Source of the DNA: Gluconacetobacter johannae
Lineage (GTDB): Bacteria; Pseudomonadota; Alphaproteobacteria; Acetobacterales; Acetobacteraceae
NCBI RefSeq assembly: GCF_025994435.1
Contig: NZ_BAQK01000020.1
Location: 1 to 64,000, forward strand
Direction: 5' to 3'
DNA: 64,000 nucleotides
Shown here: piece after piece, positions 8,030 through 16,580 of the stretch
How the letters are laid out: each line of letters opens with the position of its first letter
Numbering within the stretch: the stretch's first letter is position 1
Position numbers and translations under genes: made by a program
The notes under the pieces: generated by a model
What the model was told of the DNA's origin: nothing
The model's input: only the letters and a program-made list of their open reading frames with translations
Database searches by the model: none

Positions 8030-9349
8030 TTAACTGGCAGTCCACCCGTCCTGCGCCAGCACCACCCCGGCCAGGTACAGGCTGCCGCAGATCACGACCC
8101 GGGCCGGCGGGCCGGACGCGCCTTCGGCCAGCCGCGCCAGTGCGTCGCGCACCGTCGGCCCGGGGGTCGCCCGGCCCGCCGACGCGGCGATGATGGCCTC
8201 GACCGGCAGGGCCAGATGCTGGCCGGGTTCGGCCACCGCCTGGACGCTGGCGGCGTGCGGCAGCATCGGCGACAGGAAGCCCGAGGCGTCCTTGGTCTGT
8301 TTCATGCCGACCACCAGATGGACCGGCCGGTCCGCCCAGCGTCCCAGCATATCCGCCAGCGCCTGTCCCGCGCCGGGATTGTGCCCGCCGTCCAGCCACA
8401 GTTCCCATCCCGGCGGCAGCATCGCGGCCAGGTCTCCGGTCAGGCGTTGCAGGCGGGCGGGCCATGTCGTGCGGGCGATCCCGGCCCAGCCCGCGTCGGG
8501 CACCGGCAGCCCGCCGGCCCGCAGCGCCGCGACGGCCAGGCCGGCATTGTCGATCTGATGCGTGCCCGCCAGCGCGGGCGGCGGCAGGTGCAGCGCGCCC
8601 TGCGCGTCGGCATAGCGCAGGCCGCCGGCGACGGGTTCGATCGTCCAGTCCTCGTCGCGCACCAGCAGGCGCGCGCCGTGCCGCGCGGCGGTCTCGCGCA
8701 GCACGGCCATGGCCTCGTCCGCCTGCCGGCCGGTCACGACGGGCACGCCGGGCTTCATGATCCCGGCCTTCTCGCCCGCGATGACGGCCAGGCTGTCGCC
8801 CAGGAACGCCTCGTGATCCATGGAAATCGACGCGATCGCGCAGGCGGCGGGCCGCGCCAGCACGTTGGTGGCGTCGAAGCGCCCGCCCAGCCCGACCTCG
8901 ATCACCGCCAGATCGGCCGGATGACGGGCGAACAGCACGAACCCGGCGGCGGTCAGGACCTCGAACACCGTGATCGGCGCACCGTCATTGACGCGCTCGA
9001 CCTCCTCCAGCACCGCGACCAGTTCATCGGTCGACACGATCCGCCCGGCGACGCGGAAGCGTTCGGTGACATCGACCAGATGCGGCGAGGTCATGACATG
9101 CACCCGCCAGCCCGCCGCCTCGCCGATGGCGCGCAGGGTGGCGCAGGTGCTGCCCTTGCCGTTGGTGCCGGCGACATGGATCACCGGCGGCAGGTGCCGC
9201 TCGGGGTGGCCCAGCCGCGCCAGCAGCCCTTCCAGCCGGCCGAGCGACAGGTCGATCAGCGCGGGATACAGCCGGTTCAGCCGTTCCAGGACCACCCCGG
9301 TGCGTCCGACGAATTCCGGCCCCAGCGTGGACCCACCCCCTGTGGACAT
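8030..9349 (-). CDS. folC: Bifunctional folylpolyglutamate synthase / dihydrofolate synthase
   Basis: Adds glutamate to dihydropteroate and extends folate polyglutamate tails, an ATP-dependent cytoplasmic step. The Mur-ligase-type P-loop is visible as V-A-G-T-N-G-K-G-S-T. It is followed by T-S-P-H-L-V-D-V-T-E-R-F-R (folate-binding loop), L-G-G-R-F-D-A-T-N and, in the C-terminal domain, D-G-G-H-N-P-G-A. The length of 439 residues is normal. It begins 11 bp after accD on the same strand, the accD-folC arrangement shared by many proteobacteria. Confidence 0.95.
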   Translation of the reverse strand: MSTGGGSTLGPEFVGRTGVVLERLNRLYPALIDLSLGRLEGLLARLGHPERHLPPVIHVAGTNGKGSTCATLRAIGEAAGWRVHVMTSPHLVDVTERFRVAGRIVSTDELVAVLEEVERVNDGAPITVFEVLTAAGFVLFARHPADLAVIEVGLGGRFDATNVLARPAACAIASISMDHEAFLGDSLAVIAGEKAGIMKPGVPVVTGRQADEAMAVLRETAARHGARLLVRDEDWTIEPVAGGLRYADAQGALHLPPPALAGTHQIDNAGLAVAALRAGGLPVPDAGWAGIARTTWPARLQRLTGDLAAMLPPGWELWLDGGHNPGAGQALADMLGRWADRPVHLVVGMKQTKDASGFLSPMLPHAASVQAVAEPGQHLALPVEAIIAASAGRATPGPTVRDALARLAEGASGPPARVVICGSLYLAGVVLAQDGWTAS

Positions 9350-9360
9350 GGCGGCGCGGG

Positions 9361-10236
9361 TCAGGCCGCCGGACGCATGGCGGGCGCGATCTGCCGATAG
9401 TTCAGCAGGCCGATCAGCCGGCCCAGCGTCTCGGGCAGGTCGGGGCGCTTGACGACCATGTCCACCATGCCGTGGTCCAGCAGATATTCGGCGCGCTGGA
9501 ACCCCTCGGGCAGCTTCTCGCGCACCGTGTCCTCGATCACGCGCTGGCCGGCGAAGCCGATCAGGGCGTTGGGTTCGCTGATCTGCACGTCGCCCAGCAT
9601 GGCGAAGGACGCGGTGACGCCGCCGGTCGTCGGGTTGGTCAGCACCACCAGATAGGGCAGCCCGGCCTCGCGCAGCATCTGCACCGCCGCCGTGGTGCGC
9701 GGCATCTGCATCAGGCTGATCATGCCTTCCTGCATGCGCGCCCCGCCCGAGGCGGTGAAGACCACCAGCGGCGCCTTTTGCAGGATCGCCAGCCGCGCCG
9801 CCGCCACGAAGGCCTCGCCCAGGGCGGCGCCCATCGTGCCGGCGATGAATTCGAACGCCATCACCGCCACGACGGCGTCATGGCCGCCGATTTTGCCGTG
9901 CGCCACGGCCATGGATTCGTCCAGCTGCGACTTCGCGCGCTCGTCCTTCAGGCGCTCGGTGTAGCGCTTGCGGTCGCGGAACGACAGCGGATCGACCGCC
10001 ACCTTCGGCAGGTCGATCTGCGTGTAGGCGCCGTCATCGAAGGTCCAGCCGAACCGCTCGGCCACCGAGGCGCGCATATGATGGCCGCAATGCGGGCAGA
10101 CATTCATCGCCTTGTGCAGATCCTTGACCAGGATCATCTGGCTGCAGGATTCGCAGTTGGTCCACAGATTGTCCGGCACCTCGCGCTTGAGCAGACCGCG
10201 GATCTTGGGGCGGACGTACTCGGTCAGCCAGCTCAT
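9361..10236 (-). CDS. accD: Acetyl-CoA carboxylase carboxyltransferase subunit beta
   Basis: Beta subunit of the carboxyltransferase that makes malonyl-CoA for fatty acid synthesis. An N-terminal four-cysteine zinc ribbon (C-E-S-C and C-P-H-C) precedes the crotonase-like carboxyltransferase domain with F-T-A-S-G-G-A-R-M-Q-E-G (oxyanion region) and N-P-T-T-G-G-V-T-A-S-F-A. The ATG at 10236 is preferred; a GTG one codon upstream is also in frame, and a GGAGA Shine-Dalgarno lies just before. It sits between trpA and folC, a conserved proteobacterial order. Confidence 0.95.
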   Translation of the reverse strand: MSWLTEYVRPKIRGLLKREVPDNLWTNCESCSQMILVKDLHKAMNVCPHCGHHMRASVAERFGWTFDDGAYTQIDLPKVAVDPLSFRDRKRYTERLKDERAKSQLDESMAVAHGKIGGHDAVVAVMAFEFIAGTMGAALGEAFVAAARLAILQKAPLVVFTASGGARMQEGMISLMQMPRTTAAVQMLREAGLPYLVVLTNPTTGGVTASFAMLGDVQISEPNALIGFAGQRVIEDTVREKLPEGFQRAEYLLDHGMVDMVVKRPDLPETLGRLIGLLNYRQIAPAMRPAA

Positions 10237-10349
10237 CACATCTCTCCATGACGCGGGGCGCGATCGCCCCCGAAACCTGCCTCATTACAGGCTGGGGGCA
10301 GGGAACGCCAGATCTGCCGTCGGTACGAACGGCCCCAGGGGCCGGCCGG

Positions 10350-11186
10350 TCAGGCCCGGGCGGCGCGCACCGCGCGGGACAGGTCGCCCAGTTGCGCCAG
10401 CACCCGGGGCAGCGTGTCGGCGGTGGCCCGCCCGGCTTCGTCCAGCGTGTCTTCCAGCGTGGCGAGCAGGGCCGAGGCCACGACCGCCGCGTCGGCGACC
10501 CGCACCGCCGCCGCCGCCTGGTCGGGCGTGCGGATGCCGAACCCGATGGCCACCGGCAGGTCGGTCGCGGCGCGCAGGCGCGGCAGGGCGGCCGCCAGTT
10601 CGTCGCTGCTGGCGGTGCGCGTGCCGGTGACCCCGGTGATGCTGACATAATAGACAAAGCCCGACGCATGGTCGAAGACCACCGGCAGGCGCGCATCCGT
10701 CGTGGTGGGGGCCACCAGGCGCACGATGTCCAGCCCGTGGGCGGCGGCGGGGCCTTCCAGCAGGTCGGCCTCCTCGGGCGGCAGGTCGACGATAATCAGC
10801 CCGTCTACCCCGGCCCGCGCCGCATCGGCGCAGAAGCGCTCCGGCCCGTAGGCCCCGATCGGGTTCAGGTATCCCATCAGCACGATGGGGGTGTCGGAAT
10901 CGCCCTCGCGGAAGCGGGCGACCATCTCCAGCACCTTTGCGACCGTCGAGCCCCCCTTCAGGCCCCGGCGGGCGGCGGCCTGGATGATCGGCCCGTCGGC
11001 GCTGGGGTCGCTGAAGGGCACGCCGATCTCGATCAGGTCGGCGCCGGCCCCCGGCATGGCGCGCAGCAGCGCCAGCGAGGTGTCGTAATCGGGGTCGCAG
11101 GCCTGCAGGTAGGGGATGAGGGCGCCGCGTCCCTGCGCCTTCAGCGTGGCGAAGCGCCGGGCGATGCGGCTTGAGGGGCGGCTCAC
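10350..11186 (-). CDS. trpA: Tryptophan synthase alpha chain
   Basis: Converts indole-3-glycerol phosphate to indole and glyceraldehyde 3-phosphate and tunnels indole to TrpB. TIM-barrel motifs are visible: L-I-P-Y-L-Q-A-C-D-P, L-I-E-I-G-V-P-F-S-D-P-S-A-D-G-P (catalytic Glu) and L-P-P-E-E-A. The start chosen is a GTG at 11186 whose GTGA overlaps the trpB stop, giving 278 residues, normal for TrpA. The longer in-frame extension upstream is trpB read in another frame. The 4-nt overlap implies translational coupling with trpB. Confidence 0.95.
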   Translation of the reverse strand: MSRPSSRIARRFATLKAQGRGALIPYLQACDPDYDTSLALLRAMPGAGADLIEIGVPFSDPSADGPIIQAAARRGLKGGSTVAKVLEMVARFREGDSDTPIVLMGYLNPIGAYGPERFCADAARAGVDGLIIVDLPPEEADLLEGPAAAHGLDIVRLVAPTTTDARLPVVFDHASGFVYYVSITGVTGTRTASSDELAAALPRLRAATDLPVAIGFGIRTPDQAAAAVRVADAAVVASALLATLEDTLDEAGRATADTLPRVLAQLGDLSRAVRAARA

Positions 11187-12451
11187 AATGTCACTCCCAG
11201 ATGTGCGGCGACGGTGAAGATGTCCTTGTCGCCCCGGCCCGACACGTTCAGCACGATCAGGGTTTCGGGGTCCAGGGTAGGCGCGATCCTGGCCACATGC
11301 GCCAGCGCGTGCGAGCATTCCAGCGCCGGGATGATGCCCTCGGTGCGGGTGCAGAGCTGGAAGGCCGCCAGGGCCTCGTCGTCGGTCGCGCCGACATATT
11401 CAGCCCGCCCGATGTCGTGCAGCCAGGAATGTTCCGGCCCGATGCCCGGATAATCCAGCCCGGCGCTGATGGAATGGGCCTCGTCGATCTGGCCGTCGGC
11501 GTCCTGCAGCAGGTAGGTGCGGTTGCCGTGCAGCACGCCCGGCCGCCCCCGCAGGATCGAGGCCGCGGTCTCGCCGCTGTCCAGCCCGCGGCCGGCGGCC
11601 TCGACGCCGATCAGGCGCACCGACGCATCGTCGAGGAAGGGGTGGAAGATGCCCATGGCGTTGGACCCGCCGCCGATGGCCGCCACGATGATGTCGGGCA
11701 GGCGGCCTTCGGCCGCGTGCATCTGCTGGCGCGTTTCCTCGCCGATCACCGACTGGAAGTCGCGCACCATCTCGGGATAGGGGTGCGGCCCCGCCACCGT
11801 GCCGACCAGGAAATAGGTGTCGCGGACGTTGGTCACCCAGTCGCGCATCGCCTCGTTCATCGCGTCCTTCAGCGTGCCGGCGCCCGAGGTCACGGGCACG
11901 ACCTCGGCGCCCAGCAGGCGCATGCGGAACACGTTGGGCTTCTGCCGCTCGACATCGGTGGCGCCCATGTAGATGACGCATTTCATGCCGAACAGGGCGC
12001 AGACCGTGGCGGTGGCGACCCCGTGCTGGCCGGCGCCGGTCTCGGCGACGATGCGGCTGCGGCCCATGCGGCGGGCCAGCAGGATCTGGCCCATGACGTT
12101 GTTGAGCTTGTGCGAACCGGTGTGGTTCAGCTCCTCGCGCTTCATGTAGATCTTGGCGCCGCCCAGTTCCTGCGTCAGGCGATGGGCGAACCACAGCGGG
12201 CTGGGACGGCCCACATAATCCTTGAGGTAATAGTCCAGCTCGCGCCGGAAGGCCGGGTCGGCCTTGGCCGCGGCATAGGCCTGGTCCAGTTCCAGCACCA
12301 GCGGCATCAGCGTCTCGGCCACGAAGCGGCCGCCGAAGATGCCGAAGCGGCCCCGTGCGTCCGGCCCGGCCCGCAGGCTGTTGGGCCTGGCCGGCGTATC
12401 CCCTGCCGGCGTTCCGTCCGGCTGCGTCCCGTGCATGTCTGCTGCGCTCAC
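11183..12451 (-). CDS. trpB: Tryptophan synthase beta chain
   Basis: PLP enzyme that condenses indole with serine to give tryptophan. Recognisable elements are R-F-G-I-F-G-G-R-F-V-A-E-T-L, H-T-G-S-H-K-L-N-N (PLP lysine), E-T-G-A-G-Q-H-G-V-A-T-A and A-I-G-G-G-S-N-A-M-G (phosphate loop). I prefer a GTG start at 12451 because GGAG lies six bases upstream; an ATG at 12436 is the alternative. The open frame continues further upstream without family similarity. No trpF lies immediately upstream; the next gene is a divergent CorA-type transporter. Confidence 0.95.
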   Translation of the reverse strand: MSAADMHGTQPDGTPAGDTPARPNSLRAGPDARGRFGIFGGRFVAETLMPLVLELDQAYAAAKADPAFRRELDYYLKDYVGRPSPLWFAHRLTQELGGAKIYMKREELNHTGSHKLNNVMGQILLARRMGRSRIVAETGAGQHGVATATVCALFGMKCVIYMGATDVERQKPNVFRMRLLGAEVVPVTSGAGTLKDAMNEAMRDWVTNVRDTYFLVGTVAGPHPYPEMVRDFQSVIGEETRQQMHAAEGRLPDIIVAAIGGGSNAMGIFHPFLDDASVRLIGVEAAGRGLDSGETAASILRGRPGVLHGNRTYLLQDADGQIDEAHSISAGLDYPGIGPEHSWLHDIGRAEYVGATDDEALAAFQLCTRTEGIIPALECSHALAHVARIAPTLDPETLIVLNVSGRGDKDIFTVAAHLGVTL

Positions 12452-12704
12452 GTCGTTCTCCAGAAGCCTTCCGATGCGGGCGGGGTCCCCCGCCGTCCGC
12501 CGGTGCGCCCCGCGCGGCGGCGTAGCGTGTTCTGGACCGAGTGCCGGAAAATTACCAGTCTCCTGTCCAGATCTCCTGTACCGTCCCCCATGCGCCCGCG
12601 CCCGGCTGGCCGCCATTTGACAGGCGCGCCACGGCACCGGATATCTTGGCCCGGCTCCGGGGCCTGGCCCTGGGTTTGGCCGGAACCGGAGGGATAGGGA
12701 CGGC

Positions 12705-13676
12705 ATGTTTCTTGCGCACAGGCCCGGCGCGCCCGCGCGGACCATCACGGGCGAGGCCGACGCGGCCAACACCCCCTGGCTGGACCTGCTGGACCCGACC
12801 CCCGACGAGCAGGCCCTGGCCGCCCGCATCACCGGCCAGCGCATCCCGACCCGCGACGACCTGGAGGAAATCGAAAGTTCGTCGCGCCTGTTCATGGAAG
12901 ACGACGCCGTCTACCTGTCCACGCCGCTGGTCCGGCGGATGCAGGACAATTTCTTCGTCTCGCCCGTCGGCTTCATCCTGTCGCGCAACCGGCTGCTGAC
13001 GATCCGCTTCACCGCGTACTCGGCCTTCGACCTGGTGGCCCGCCAGATTGCCGACCGCCAGGACAAGCTGAGCGGCGACGAGGTCTCGGTCCTGATTATG
13101 GAGGCGGTCGTGGACCGGCTGGCCGACATCCTGGAACATCTGGGGCAGTCGCTGGACACCCTGTCGCGCGAGGTCTTCCAGGCCGACCAGCCCAGCGCGG
13201 GGAAGGGCGACATGGTGCTGCGGACGCTGCTGCGGCGGGTGGGGCGGTCGGGCGACCTGGCCTCGTCGGTGCGCGACAGCCTGCTGGGGATGGAGCGGAT
13301 CGCGATCTTCGTCAGCGAGAACAAGAAGCACGACCTGTCCGAACGGCTGCGCGCCCGCCTGGCCACCGTCGCGCGGGATATCGGGTCGCTGAACGATTTC
13401 GTGTCCCAGACGTCGAACAAGGTGCAGTTCCTGCTGGACGCCACGCTGGGCTTTATCAGCATCGAACAGAATAACGGCATGAAGATCCTGACCGTGGTCA
13501 GCTTCATCGGCGTCGCGCCGACGCTGGTGGCCGGGATCTACGGCATGAATTTCCACGATATTCCCGAACTGGGCTGGCGGTACGGCTACTGGTATTCGCT
13601 GGCGCTGATGGCGGCGACGGTCATCCTGCCGCTGCTGTGGTTCTGGAAGCGGGGATGGCTGGGCCCCGGCCGCTGA
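12705..13676 (+). CDS. CorA-family magnesium/divalent cation transporter
   Basis: Pentameric metal-ion channel of the inner membrane. The 323-residue protein has a long cytoplasmic alpha/beta and helical N-terminal region and two C-terminal membrane helices. The first helix ends in the family signature Y-G-M-N (GMN at about residues 280-282) followed by F-H-D-I-P-E-L. Mg2+ is the usual substrate, but Co2+, Ni2+ or Zn2+ transport by paralogues cannot be excluded. It is divergent from trpB, with GGAGG about a dozen bases before the ATG. Confidence 0.92.
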   Translation: MFLAHRPGAPARTITGEADAANTPWLDLLDPTPDEQALAARITGQRIPTRDDLEEIESSSRLFMEDDAVYLSTPLVRRMQDNFFVSPVGFILSRNRLLTIRFTAYSAFDLVARQIADRQDKLSGDEVSVLIMEAVVDRLADILEHLGQSLDTLSREVFQADQPSAGKGDMVLRTLLRRVGRSGDLASSVRDSLLGMERIAIFVSENKKHDLSERLRARLATVARDIGSLNDFVSQTSNKVQFLLDATLGFISIEQNNGMKILTVVSFIGVAPTLVAGIYGMNFHDIPELGWRYGYWYSLALMAATVILPLLWFWKRGWLGPGR

Positions 13677-13928
13677 CGTCATTCCCCCTCGGGCGCAGGC
13701 CACGCGCAGGCGTGAACGCGGCGTACCCGCGCCGGACTTGACCTTTGGGGCGGGCATCCCTACTGTCGCGGTCATCGCTGACGGACTTCACCCGTTACGC
13801 GCTCCCTCCGTCTGGAACGATGTTGACCGGGTCCCGGTTTGTCCGGTCGTCCGGCAGGTGCCCTGCACCTCCCTTCGGGTCAACCTGTTCTCTCCCCGAT
13901 CGTGACCTGCCCATTCAAGGCATCGTGA

Positions 13929-15230
13929 ATGCATCTCGCCGAACTCAAGGCCAAAACGCCCGCGGACCTTCTGGCCTACGCCGAAAGCCTGCAAATCGAA
14001 AACGCATCGTCCCTGCGTAAGCAGGACATGCTGTTCGCCATCCTCAAGACCCTTGCCGACAATGACCAGGCGATCCATGGCGAGGGCACGCTGGAAATCC
14101 TGCCCGACGGCTTCGGTTTCCTGCGCTCGCCGGAAGCCAACTACCTGCCGGGGCCGGACGATATCTATATCTCGCCCAGCCAGGTGCGGCGTTTCGGCCT
14201 GCGGACCGGCGACACCGTCGAGGGGCAGATCCGCGCCCCGCGCGACGGCGAACGGTATTTCGCGCTGCTCAAGGTCAACACGATCAATTTCGAGCCGCCC
14301 GAGGCCGTCCGCCACCGGATCAATTTCGACAATCTGACGCCCCTCTACCCCGAGCGCCGGCTGAAGATGGAAGTCGAGGCCAACGCCGTCGGCGGTGAAC
14401 CCGAAAAAGGCACCAAGGGCAGCAAGGGCCAGACCAAGGATTTCACTCCCCGCGTCATCGACCTGGTCTCGCCGATCGGCATGGGCCAGCGCGCCCTGAT
14501 CGTCGCCCCGCCGCGCACCGGCAAGACCGTGATGCTGCAGAGCATCGCGTCGTCGATTTCCGCCAACCATCCCGAAGTCTTCCTGATCGTCCTGCTGATC
14601 GACGAACGGCCGGAAGAAGTCACGGACATGGCGCGCTCGGTCCGGGGCGAGGTCGTGTCCTCGACCTTCGACGAACCGGCGACCCGTCACGTCCAGGTGA
14701 CCGAGATGGTGCTGGAAAAGGCCAAGCGCCTGGTCGAGCACAAGCGCGACGTCGTGATCCTGCTGGATTCCATCACCCGCCTGGCCCGCGCCTACAACAC
14801 CGTGGTGCCGTCATCGGGCAAGGTGCTGACCGGCGGCGTGGACGCCAACGCCCTGCAGCGCCCCAAGCGCTTCTTCGGCGCGGCCCGCAATATCGAGGAA
14901 GGCGGATCGCTGACCATCATCGCCACTGCGCTGATCGACACCGGCAGTCGCATGGACGAGGTCATCTTCGAGGAATTCAAGGGCACCGGTAACTCGGAAC
15001 TCATCCTCGACCGCAAGCTGGCCGACAAGCGCACCTTCCCCGCGATCGACATCACCAAGAGCGGCACCCGCAAGGAAGAACTGCTGGTCGAACGCTCCGA
15101 ACTGTCGAAGATGTGGGTCCTGCGCCGCATCCTGGCCCCGATGGGGACGATGGATGCGATGGACTTCCTGCTGGACAAGCTGAAATACAGCAAGACCAAC
15201 CGCGATTTCTTCGACGCGATGAATACCTGA
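13929..15230 (+). CDS. rho: Transcription termination factor Rho
   Basis: Hexameric RNA-DNA helicase that ends transcription at Rho-dependent sites. The N-terminal domain (L-A-E-L-K-A-K-T-P-A-D-L) leads into the RNA-binding cold-shock-like fold with D-G-F-G-F-L-R-S-P. The ATPase has P-loop A-P-P-R-T-G-K-T (about 193-200), L-L-I-D-E-R-P-E-E-V-T-D and the Q-loop/R-loop region V-L-L-D-S-I-T-R-L-A-R-A-Y-N. At 433 residues it is full length. A GC-rich leader of about 250 bp separates it from the preceding gene; rho leaders are often autoregulated, but no specific element is recognised here. Confidence 0.97.
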   Translation: MHLAELKAKTPADLLAYAESLQIENASSLRKQDMLFAILKTLADNDQAIHGEGTLEILPDGFGFLRSPEANYLPGPDDIYISPSQVRRFGLRTGDTVEGQIRAPRDGERYFALLKVNTINFEPPEAVRHRINFDNLTPLYPERRLKMEVEANAVGGEPEKGTKGSKGQTKDFTPRVIDLVSPIGMGQRALIVAPPRTGKTVMLQSIASSISANHPEVFLIVLLIDERPEEVTDMARSVRGEVVSSTFDEPATRHVQVTEMVLEKAKRLVEHKRDVVILLDSITRLARAYNTVVPSSGKVLTGGVDANALQRPKRFFGAARNIEEGGSLTIIATALIDTGSRMDEVIFEEFKGTGNSELILDRKLADKRTFPAIDITKSGTRKEELLVERSELSKMWVLRRILAPMGTMDAMDFLLDKLKYSKTNRDFFDAMNT

Positions 15231-15256
15231 TTGCAGGTCGGCGCCGCACGGAAAAG

Positions 15257-15289
15257 CCCCGGTACCGGACGACGGTGCCGGGGTTTTTT
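15257..15289 (+). terminator. Intrinsic terminator of rho
   Basis: An 11-bp stem CCCCGGTACCG / CGGTGCCGGGG with one wobble pair and a 5-nt loop is followed directly by six T residues, 27 bp after the rho stop codon. Confidence 0.92.
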
Positions 15290-15538
15290 CATGGGCGCAT
15301 GATGACGAAGATGATGGACCACCCATGGCAGAGGTGGCCCCAACCGTTCGGACAGGTTTGCGGCGGAAATAAGCTATCGCCCGGTGTTGCTATGCCGTCA
15401 GTTTCTCGTCGCTCGACACTGCTGCCGGGATGAACTCCGGCAACGGTGTCAACGGATGTATGATGCGCTTCATCAGGCATGCATCCAGCGAGTGCCGAGT
15501 GGAGGCGCGCGCGCCGCTGCCCAGGCGCGCGGAATCCC

Positions 15539-16162
15539 TCATGTCATCGGAAGGTAGATAAGACCCATCAGGAAGAGGGCCAGGATGGCGACAATGGCGA
15601 GGGCCTTCAAGCCATCCGAGTATGTGCCCTGATAGCCGCCCGCCATGTCGTCCCCTTCCTCTTGCTGCGCCGCCCCTGTTTGCTGGTGCGAGCGGTCCAG
15701 CACGGCCGAGATGAGAGGGAACTGCCTGGGCAGGTTCAAAAGACTGCCCGACCTCTTGTCAAGCCAGCGGGCCGGGACGGGACGTCGGTGAGCCAGGTCG
15801 GCGGCCGGTTGCCCCTGGGAGCACCGCAGCCAATGCTTGCCCCCAGCCTCATCGGGACCGTAGCACCATCCCCGCGCCTTGATCTGCTGTTTGAGAGTAT
15901 TACGTGTCCTGCAGGCGGGGTTGGTGGCAAGTTCGTCTTCGCCGCCGCATTTGTCATCGAGAACGGATTCCTTGCGAACAAGAGTCTTGACGTCGGTAGG
16001 AGCCGAAGCAAGGTCATCTGCGATGATGGTGTTGAACGCGTGTGTAAGCTTGCCCTCATGAGAGCTTCCCAATTCCCGGGCAGACACAACTTGTGCTGTC
16101 ACCACGCCCGAAAGAGGGAATAAAAACGCGAAAAACATGAAATGGTAGAAAATCTTCCTCAT
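15539..16162 (-). CDS. Hypothetical exported protein, possibly two genes in one frame
   Basis: No family recognised. Residues 1-28 form a signal peptide or membrane anchor (M-R-K-I-F-Y-H-F-M-F-F-A-F-L-F-P-L). The next about 90 residues contain four cysteines and an R-G-W-C-Y-G-P...W-L-R-C motif, as in small periplasmic proteins. Residues 115-172 look unlike protein-coding sequence of the same family. The last 35 residues (from Met173, coordinate 15646) form a self-contained single-span membrane peptide preceded by a good Shine-Dalgarno (GGAAGGGG). It may therefore be a separate small gene lying in the same frame. The upstream region is strikingly AT-rich. Confidence 0.55.
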   Translation of the reverse strand: MRKIFYHFMFFAFLFPLSGVVTAQVVSARELGSSHEGKLTHAFNTIIADDLASAPTDVKTLVRKESVLDDKCGGEDELATNPACRTRNTLKQQIKARGWCYGPDEAGGKHWLRCSQGQPAADLAHRRPVPARWLDKRSGSLLNLPRQFPLISAVLDRSHQQTGAAQQEEGDDMAGGYQGTYSDGLKALAIVAILALFLMGLIYLPMT

Positions 16163-16430
16163 TAATCTCGTAATATTTTTTCATCTTTATATGGTTATTT
16201 AATAAAATAATCCATATAATTGAATACTCTTAAGGTTAGAGATTATATCCAATTAACCATGTATTAATACGTACAAATTTCCAATAAAATTTATTCATAT
16301 ATAGTTGATATTAAGCGTTGAATACATATTACATGGATAAATAAGTGGAAATCGGAACGAAGCCTCATCACCCATCAGTTTCAACCTGGCGCCCATGATG
16401 GGCGCCGGCCGAGCCGCTACACGGGCTATT
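16163..16430. other. AT-rich intergenic island
   Basis: About 200 bp of strongly A/T-biased sequence in an otherwise GC-rich neighbourhood, upstream of the 15.5-16.2 kb hypothetical gene. It contains an 8-bp inverted repeat, TTATATGG (16187-16194) and CCATATAA (16212-16219). No gene is visible. It could be a nucleoid-protein-bound promoter region or a trace of transfer. Confidence 0.6.
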
Positions 16431-16435
16431 GAGGG

Positions 16436-16575
16436 CGCCGCCTCAGGGCGCTGCCCTGCAACCCGCCAAAGGGCATCGCCCTCTGGAAACCCGGTCGTCT
16501 CATACCGGATCGGGGTCCAGGGCCTCAGGTCCCCCGATCCTGGATAACGGATGGGTTCGGGCAAAGCCCGACTTC
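16436..16575. repeat. Palindromic intergenic repeat, copy 3
   Basis: Holds the same modules as copy 1 (CTCAGGGCGCTGCCCTG, CCAAAGGGC...GCCCTCTGG, GATCGGGGTCCAGGGCCTCAGG) and ends in a GGGTTCGGGCAAAGCCCGAC block next to the quinone oxidoreductase stop codon. Confidence 0.75.
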
Positions 16576-16580
16576 GCCGA

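Noticed and set aside
13677..13928. Leader of rho examined for a riboswitch or attenuator.
   Set aside because: GC-rich with some hairpin potential, but no recognisable conserved motif.
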